A DNA stretch of 26,528 nucleotides from assembly GCA_043810345.1 (NCBI GenBank), contig JBDROF010000097.1, positions 1 to 26,528 of the forward strand. The letters are read 5' to 3'. Origin of the DNA: QYOJ01 sp043810345 (GTDB lineage: Bacteria; Bacteroidota; Bacteroidia; Bacteroidales; FEN-979). The notes under the pieces were generated by a model that was not told the DNA's origin, ran no database searches, and was given only the letters and a program-made list of their open reading frames with translations. Positions 22,063-26,528 of this stretch are shown here, in pieces; the stretch's first letter is position 1, and the number at the start of each line of letters is the position of its first letter. The position numbers and the translations under genes are program-made.

Positions 22063-23025
22063 ATGTTAGGAAGGAGACATTTCAGAATCAAAGTCCTTCA
22101 GAACTTGTATGCCTATTTCCAGGGGGGGGAATCCCGGATCGAGATGGCAGAAAAGAACCTCTTGTTGAGTATCGAAAAAATTACCGAACTTTATTTCATC
22201 CAGATCTCCTTCTTTCTCGAAGTGGCCGACTTTTACATCCGCCGGATGGAAGAGGCCAAACACAAGTTTTATCCTACCTACGAAGAGTTGAATCCCAACA
22301 CCAAGTTTGCTTCCAATCAGATTCTTATTAAACTTCGTGAAAATGAGGATCTTACATCTAGAATTCGGGAGTATAAGATCAGCTGGACGGAAGAACAGGA
22401 TACTACCCGGAAGGTCTACCAACGAATCCGCGAGAGCAAAGAACACAGGGATTATCTCTATTCCGGAGAGAGCTCATTCAAAGAGGATCAGGAGTTTGTG
22501 AACCGGTTCCTGAAAAAGTACTTGTTGCGCTCTCCCGAGTTGCAGTTTTTCTGTGAAGAGCGCTCCATCCACTGGGCGGACGATTTTGAAGTGGCAGCCT
22601 CCTTGGTGCTGAAGACAATCCGCCTGCTTACTCCGGAATTTCCTGCAACGAACCCGTTACCCTCGCTAGTTAGTAAAGATCTGGAAGAGGATGGAAAGGA
22701 AGAACGTCAGTTCATTGTGGAGCTGTTCCGGAAGACCATCGTTCACAGTGATGAGTTTGAACAAAAAATCAAGGGAAGGTTAAAGAACTGGGAACTCGAC
22801 AGGATTGCCCTTACAGATATCATCCTCATTAAAATGGCCCTGGCGGAGTTTCTCTTTTTTCCAACCATTCCGGTCAAGGTAACACTGAATGAGTACATCG
22901 AACTCTCCAAGCAGTTCAGTACCGCGAAGAGTAAGCTTTTCATCAATGGCATCCTGGATAAACTGGTCTCCGATCTGATTGAAGAAGACCGGATTCAAAA
23001 GAGTGGTCGTGGGTTGATCAACTAA
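22063..23025 (+). CDS. nusB: Transcription antitermination factor NusB, long form
   Basis: The 320-residue protein is about twice the length of E. coli NusB. The canonical all-helical NusB core is in the C-terminal half (LKNWELDRIALTDIILIKMALAEFLFF and IPVKVTLNEYIELSKQF are clear). The N-terminal half, starting MLGRRHFRIKVLQNLYAYFQ, is the extension usual in Bacteroidetes. It acts with NusE/S10 in antitermination of rRNA operons. A run of eight G (within 22122-22129) falls at about codon 20. The ATG at 22063 has no Shine-Dalgarno site. The C-terminus ends close before the porQ leader. Confidence 0.93.
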   Translation: MLGRRHFRIKVLQNLYAYFQGGESRIEMAEKNLLLSIEKITELYFIQISFFLEVADFYIRRMEEAKHKFYPTYEELNPNTKFASNQILIKLRENEDLTSRIREYKISWTEEQDTTRKVYQRIRESKEHRDYLYSGESSFKEDQEFVNRFLKKYLLRSPELQFFCEERSIHWADDFEVAASLVLKTIRLLTPEFPATNPLPSLVSKDLEEDGKEERQFIVELFRKTIVHSDEFEQKIKGRLKNWELDRIALTDIILIKMALAEFLFFPTIPVKVTLNEYIELSKQFSTAKSKLFINGILDKLVSDLIEEDRIQKSGRGLIN

Positions 23026-23090
23026 TTTCCATCCTTCATAATAAAGAAAAGAGCTTCACGTTTGTTAAAGATATAAACAGAGAACCTATC

Positions 23091-24155
23091 GTGTCAAAAT
23101 TACTCGGAATAATTATTCTCGGTATCCTCAGCGGAGTGTTTTTGTTGCCGGTCTCAGCGCAGATCGGGGGGAATCATACCTACCAGTTTCTGACCCTGAC
23201 CAATTCGGCCCGGATGGCAGGGATAGGGGGCAACGCACTCACGGTGATGGATAACGATATCACCCTCACTATTGCCAATCCTTCCCTGATTACGCCTGAA
23301 ATGCACAACCAGCTGGCGTTGAGTTATGTTAACTATTTCACCGGTAATAACATCGGCTTTGCCATGTATTCCCGCACATTTCAAAAGGCGGGTAGTTTTG
23401 TGGCTGCCCTGCAGTTCAGCGATTATGGGAAATTCCAGGGGGCAGATGCTGCCGGAAACAAAACCGGTACCATCAGCGCTTCCGAATATGCCCTTTCCAT
23501 AGGGTGGGGCCGAACGCTGACCAACCATTTTTCGATCGGAGCCAATGCGAAACTCATATACTCCCACCTCGATACCTATAATTCCTTCGGGATCGCTGTG
23601 GATGTAGCCGGATCCTACTTTACGAAAGACAAGCTGTTTACGGCCTCCCTCATGGCCCGGAATATAGGGTCCCAGATTGTCCCTTACCGTGCCGGCCAGT
23701 ATGAATCGCTTCCCTTTGAACTGCAGCTAGGTCTGTCGCAGGGATTAAAACACCTCCCGCTGCGTTTCTTTTTACTATTAACCAACTTGCAGAGGTGGGA
23801 TCTGCGTTACACCGATTCCAATGACCCGAAGAACCAGGTAGACCCCTATACCGGGCAGGTGAATGAGAAGGGCGGCATCAGCAAATTTGCGGATAACCTC
23901 ATGCGCCATATCGTCTTTGGTGGTGAACTCACCATTGCCAAGGTATTCTCTATCCGGCTGGGGTACAACTACCAGCGACGCCAGGAATTAAAATTGTATG
24001 AACGAACCGGTCTGAGCGGCTTCAACTACGGCATTGGCTTCCGGGTTAAAATGTTCAACTTCAGCTATACTCATGCCACCTACCAGGCTGGCAGTCCCAA
24101 TCCCAACTACGTGACGATTGCAGTGAACCTGCAGGAGTTTTCTAAAAAGAGGTGA
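23091..24155 (+). CDS. porQ: Type IX secretion system protein PorQ
   Basis: The 354-residue protein has a signal peptide (LLGIIILGILSGVFLLPVSAQ). The PorQ-typical mature N-terminus follows (QIGGNHTYQFLTLTNSARMAGIGGNA, in part), then a beta-barrel-like series of alternating strands (ASEYALSIGWGRTL, FGIAVDVAGSYF, GFNYGIGFRVKMFNFSYTHA). PorQ is an outer-membrane protein of the type IX secretion system found only in Bacteroidetes, which supports the phylum call. The start is GTG at 23091 and fits the signal peptide. The stop codon TGA is within the first unit of an 8-bp tandem repeat. Confidence 0.93.
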   Translation: MSKLLGIIILGILSGVFLLPVSAQIGGNHTYQFLTLTNSARMAGIGGNALTVMDNDITLTIANPSLITPEMHNQLALSYVNYFTGNNIGFAMYSRTFQKAGSFVAALQFSDYGKFQGADAAGNKTGTISASEYALSIGWGRTLTNHFSIGANAKLIYSHLDTYNSFGIAVDVAGSYFTKDKLFTASLMARNIGSQIVPYRAGQYESLPFELQLGLSQGLKHLPLRFFLLLTNLQRWDLRYTDSNDPKNQVDPYTGQVNEKGGISKFADNLMRHIVFGGELTIAKVFSIRLGYNYQRRQELKLYERTGLSGFNYGIGFRVKMFNFSYTHATYQAGSPNPNYVTIAVNLQEFSKKR

Positions 24156-24180
24156 TGAGGTGATGAGGTGATGAGGTGAC
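24149..24180. repeat. 8-bp tandem repeat, 4 copies, at the porQ 3' end
   Basis: GAGGTGAT is repeated three times and followed by GAGGTGAC. The first unit includes the porQ stop codon. Confidence 0.9.
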
Positions 24181-24194
24181 CGAGTCACTACATC

Positions 24195-24226
24195 CACCAC
24201 TTCCACCACTTTCACCACTTTCACCA
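24195..24226. repeat. 9-bp tandem repeat, 3.5 copies, before ispH
   Basis: CACCACTTC and two copies of CACCACTTT are followed by a partial unit. The last TTTC lies at the -33 position relative to the TATCTTTG box, so the array appears to overlap the ispH promoter. Confidence 0.85.
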
Positions 24227-24249
24227 AAGCTTTATTATCACTATCTTTG
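24219..24249 (+). promoter_or_regulatory. Candidate promoter of ispH
   Basis: TTTC (24219-24222), exactly 19 bases, then TATCTTTG (24242-24249) gives a full -7 match and a three-of-four -33 match at consensus spacing. The ispH ATG follows 19 bases later. The -33 part is drawn from the 9-bp tandem repeat. Confidence 0.5.
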
Positions 24250-24268
24250 TCCCTGAACTCAGTCATCC

Positions 24269-25162
24269 ATGATCGTCACGATTGATCCCAACAGCGGCTT
24301 TTGTTTTGGAGTGGTTTACGCCATCCAGGTGGCGGAGCGTGAGCTTGCCGAATCCGGGAAACTTTACTGCCTGGGAGATATTGTCCACAATAACATGGAG
24401 GTGCAACGCCTGAAAGAGATGGGTCTCATCATCATCGATCACCATGACCTGCCTCGCCTGCATAACTGCAAGGTAATGATCAGAGCACATGGGGAACCTC
24501 CGGAAACATACGAAATCGCTTTGAAAAATAACATTCACCTGGTGGATGCATCCTGTCCGATCGTACTGAACCTTCAGCAGGAGGTGAAGTACGGGTACGA
24601 GGATATGATGGAACTGAACGGACAGATCGTCATCTATGGCAAGGAGGGTCACGCTGAGGTGAATGGATTGAAAGGACAAACAAACGGAAAGGCCATCGTG
24701 GTTGGCGATGAAATGGACCTGGAAATGATCGATTTCACCAGACCGGTAAGGTTATACTCACAGACAACTAAAAGTGTGGAGGGATTCAGGAAGATCGTTC
24801 AGATGATTGAATCCCGGATGACAGAAGTTGGCCTTGATGGGAATGTTGATTTTCAGTGGAGTGACAGCATCTGCCGGCAGGTTTCCAACCGATCCACCCT
24901 GCTCAAGGGATTTGCCTCACGGTATGAGGTGATCATCTTTGTCAGCGGACTGAAAAGCTCCAACGGGATGGTCCTCTTCCAGGTATGTAAAGAGATGAAT
25001 ACGAACACCTATCTGGTTTCTGAGAAGGGGGATTTGCAGAGGACATGGTTTGAAGGACATCATTCTGTAGGAGTATGTGGCGCCACCTCCACACCGATGT
25101 GGCTGATGGAAGAGGTGGGAAAAGAGATCAGGAAAATGAGCATAACCCATGCATCTGCATAA
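24269..25162 (+). CDS. ispH: 4-hydroxy-3-methylbut-2-enyl diphosphate reductase (IspH)
   Basis: The 297-residue enzyme carries out the last step of the methylerythritol phosphate pathway, making isopentenyl and dimethylallyl diphosphates. The three cysteines of its [4Fe-4S] site lie in NSGFCFGV (C12), DASCPIV (about C95) and SDSICRQVSNR. IRAHGEPPE carries the conserved histidine and glutamate, and VCGATSTP closes the fold. The ATG at 24269 gives MIVTIDPNSGFCFG, as in homologues. Its 3' end overlaps recF by 14 bp, suggesting coupled expression. The enzyme is oxygen-sensitive, in line with an anaerobic host. Confidence 0.96.
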   Translation: MIVTIDPNSGFCFGVVYAIQVAERELAESGKLYCLGDIVHNNMEVQRLKEMGLIIIDHHDLPRLHNCKVMIRAHGEPPETYEIALKNNIHLVDASCPIVLNLQQEVKYGYEDMMELNGQIVIYGKEGHAEVNGLKGQTNGKAIVVGDEMDLEMIDFTRPVRLYSQTTKSVEGFRKIVQMIESRMTEVGLDGNVDFQWSDSICRQVSNRSTLLKGFASRYEVIIFVSGLKSSNGMVLFQVCKEMNTNTYLVSEKGDLQRTWFEGHHSVGVCGATSTPMWLMEEVGKEIRKMSITHASA

Positions 25163-26261
25163 AATCACCCTCCATAATTTCAAGAACTATCCGGAATTGG
25201 AGTTTACCTTTTCCGGCAAGATCAATTGTTTTGTAGGGAATAACGGGGTAGGGAAGACCAACCTGCTGGATGCCATCCATTACCTCTCCTTTTGTAAGAG
25301 CTATTTCAATCCCAATGACGTTCAGAACATCCGTAATGAAACGGATTTTTTTGCTATTCACGGAAGCTACTATCGCCAGAACGACACCGTTGAACAACTG
25401 CAATGTATCCAGAAACGGAATCAACGAAAGAAATTCCTTTACAACAAAAAGGAATATGACAGGCTGGCCGACCATATCGGTCAGTTTCCCCTGGTGATGA
25501 TCTCCCCTTCGGACCGGGATCTGATCAATGACGGCAGTGAACTGCGCAGACGTTACATCGACAGCGTCATAGCACAGTTCGACAAACTTTACCTCGACGA
25601 CCTGATCAACTACAATAAGGCGCTCTACCAGCGGAACGTCCTCCTTAAATCATTTGCCGAACGAAAGTATTTTGATTTGGAGGCGCTCGAGATCTGGAGT
25701 GAACAGATGATTGTCCTGGGATCGAACATTTTTCAGCGGCGAAGCGACTTCCTTAAGGGGTTCGTTCCGCTCTTTCAACACTATTTCAGTTTTATCAGCG
25801 GAGGCAAGGAGCAGGTGGACATGAACTACCTGAGTCAGCTGCTGACAGGATCATTCAGCGATCTGATACAGCAGGCGCTTGAACGCGACCGGGCAGCACT
25901 CTTCTCCACGGTGGGTATTCATAAAGACGACCTGGAGTTTCTTATGGAGGGCTACCCACTGAAACGATTTGGTTCCCAGGGGCAGCAAAAATCCTATGTG
26001 ATTGCCATCAAACTGGCCCAGTTCGAATATACCCGAAAGGTGAACGGTTTTAAACCCATCCTGTTGCTGGATGATATCTTTGATAAACTGGATGATCACC
26101 GCGTGCAGCAGGTGATCCGACTGGTCAGTGAAAACAGTTTCGGCCAGGTTTTCATCACTGATACACAAGAAGAAAATATCCGGAAGATCTTTGATCCGCT
26201 GGCAATCGACCATAAAATTTTTCGGATCAACAGAGATCCAGTCTATGAAAAAAGCCAATGA
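25149..26261 (+). CDS. recF: DNA replication and repair protein RecF
   Basis: The 370-residue SMC-like ATPase has the start MHLHKITLHNFKNYPELEFTF, Walker A GNNGVGKTN (about residues 30-38), the signature region RFGSQGQQKSYVIAIKLAQF, and Walker B ILLLDDIFDKLDDHR, followed by QVFITDT. It loads RecA at gapped DNA with RecO and RecR. The ATG at 25149 lies inside the 3' end of ispH, and the gene overlaps the following DUF721 gene by 17 bp. In Bacteroidetes recF is often separate from dnaA and next to the DUF721 gene, as here. Confidence 0.96.
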   Translation: MHLHKITLHNFKNYPELEFTFSGKINCFVGNNGVGKTNLLDAIHYLSFCKSYFNPNDVQNIRNETDFFAIHGSYYRQNDTVEQLQCIQKRNQRKKFLYNKKEYDRLADHIGQFPLVMISPSDRDLINDGSELRRRYIDSVIAQFDKLYLDDLINYNKALYQRNVLLKSFAERKYFDLEALEIWSEQMIVLGSNIFQRRSDFLKGFVPLFQHYFSFISGGKEQVDMNYLSQLLTGSFSDLIQQALERDRAALFSTVGIHKDDLEFLMEGYPLKRFGSQGQQKSYVIAIKLAQFEYTRKVNGFKPILLLDDIFDKLDDHRVQQVIRLVSENSFGQVFITDTQEENIRKIFDPLAIDHKIFRINRDPVYEKSQ

Positions 26262-26528
26262 TTTTACTCTTCGCGAAGCCATCCAGGAGTTCCTGAGTGC
26301 TTACCGTCTTGATGATAAATTGCTTGAAAAACAGGTAATTGAGTTGTGGGGGAGCGTAATGGGAAAGATGGTGAGTAACCACACTAAGGATCTGTACATC
26401 CGGAATAAAAAGCTTTACGTGAAAGTGGATTCAGCTGCTCTTCGTAGTGAACTCAGTTATACCCGCGAAAAAATCCGCGATGTGCTGAATAAAGCAGTCC
26501 AGGCAGATGTCATCACCGAGGTAATTAT
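26245..26528 (+). CDS. DUF721/DciA-like protein, 3' end beyond the window
   Basis: I translated this frame directly. The ATG at 26245 opens a frame that continues to the right edge (94 codons). The product, MKKANDFTLREAIQEFLSAY onward, has the DUF721 pattern: LEKQVIELWGSVMGKMVSNHT, then NKKLYVKVDSAALRSELSYTREKI (in part). DUF721 includes DciA, the predicted ancestral loader or operator of the replicative helicase DnaB. The protein is short in this family, so most of it is in the window. It overlaps recF by 17 bp, a common pairing, and the two are probably co-translated. Confidence 0.88.
   Translation, partial: MKKANDFTLREAIQEFLSAYRLDDKLLEKQVIELWGSVMGKMVSNHTKDLYIRNKKLYVKVDSAALRSELSYTREKIRDVLNKAVQADVITEVI

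Noticed and set aside
24176..24188. Small palindrome GTGAC-CGA-GTCAC after porQ
   Set aside because: The stem is only 5 bp with no T-run, and half of it comes from the 8-bp repeat, so it is not called a terminator or operator.

Overview
The window reads as a chromosomal segment of a Bacteroidetes bacterium (Bacteroidales-like), very likely an anaerobe. Markers are a type IX secretion protein (PorQ), a long NusB, a PUR-family DUF3276 protein, a DUF5683 gene between parB and dapB, a split transketolase, a signal peptidase I with an N-terminal membrane extension, intergenic TAnnTTTG promoter boxes, and an almost complete lack of Shine-Dalgarno sites to the right of position 6.2 kb.

Region 1 (1-6162, all minus strand) is a compact eight-gene redox operon, cut by the left edge. 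In transcription order it encodes: a QmoC/HdrC-like iron-sulfur plus membrane cytochrome b protein; a fusion of the N-terminal part of HdrA to NuoE; an HndB-like [2Fe-2S] protein; a NuoF/HydB-like FMN, NAD and Fe-S subunit; a DRTGG protein; a CBS-CBS-HATPase protein; a second DRTGG protein; and a PHP-domain protein. The NuoE, HndB and NuoF parts are those of NAD(P)-linked electron-bifurcating [FeFe] hydrogenases (HydABC/HndABCD). Here they are joined to heterodisulfide-reductase and Qmo parts, and no hydrogenase catalytic subunit is present. The operon looks AT-richer than the rest and carries consensus Shine-Dalgarno sites, which suggests horizontal acquisition (or, to be excluded, a chimeric contig). 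A 14-bp palindrome of FNR/FixK type lies in its promoter region.

Region 2 (6163-10450) holds a Crp/Fnr regulator, hypA, a secreted cupin, a polytopic membrane protein of unknown function, and hypB. HypA and HypB deliver nickel to [NiFe] hydrogenases. HypC-F and the enzyme itself are not in the window.

Region 3 (10454-13084) has truA on the plus strand facing the two transketolase halves on the minus strand. The convergent junction is an imperfect inverted repeat that carries both stop codons.

Region 4 (13088-21932, minus strand) is a housekeeping array, read from right to left: the DUF3276 gene, parA, parB, the DUF5683 gene, dapB, lepB, a DUF4412-like gene, ftsK and a LolA-like gene, running on into the transketolase genes. 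It combines chromosome partition and DNA translocation with envelope biogenesis and lysine/peptidoglycan precursor synthesis.

Region 5 (22063-26528, plus strand) has nusB, porQ, ispH, recF and the start of a DUF721/DciA-like gene.

No rRNA, tRNA, CRISPR array or insertion sequence was recognised. No stretch over 300 bases lacks a gene; the longest gap is 6163-6336. Several intergenic junctions carry short tandem repeats, mostly of 7-bp period, which often start at or include a stop codon.
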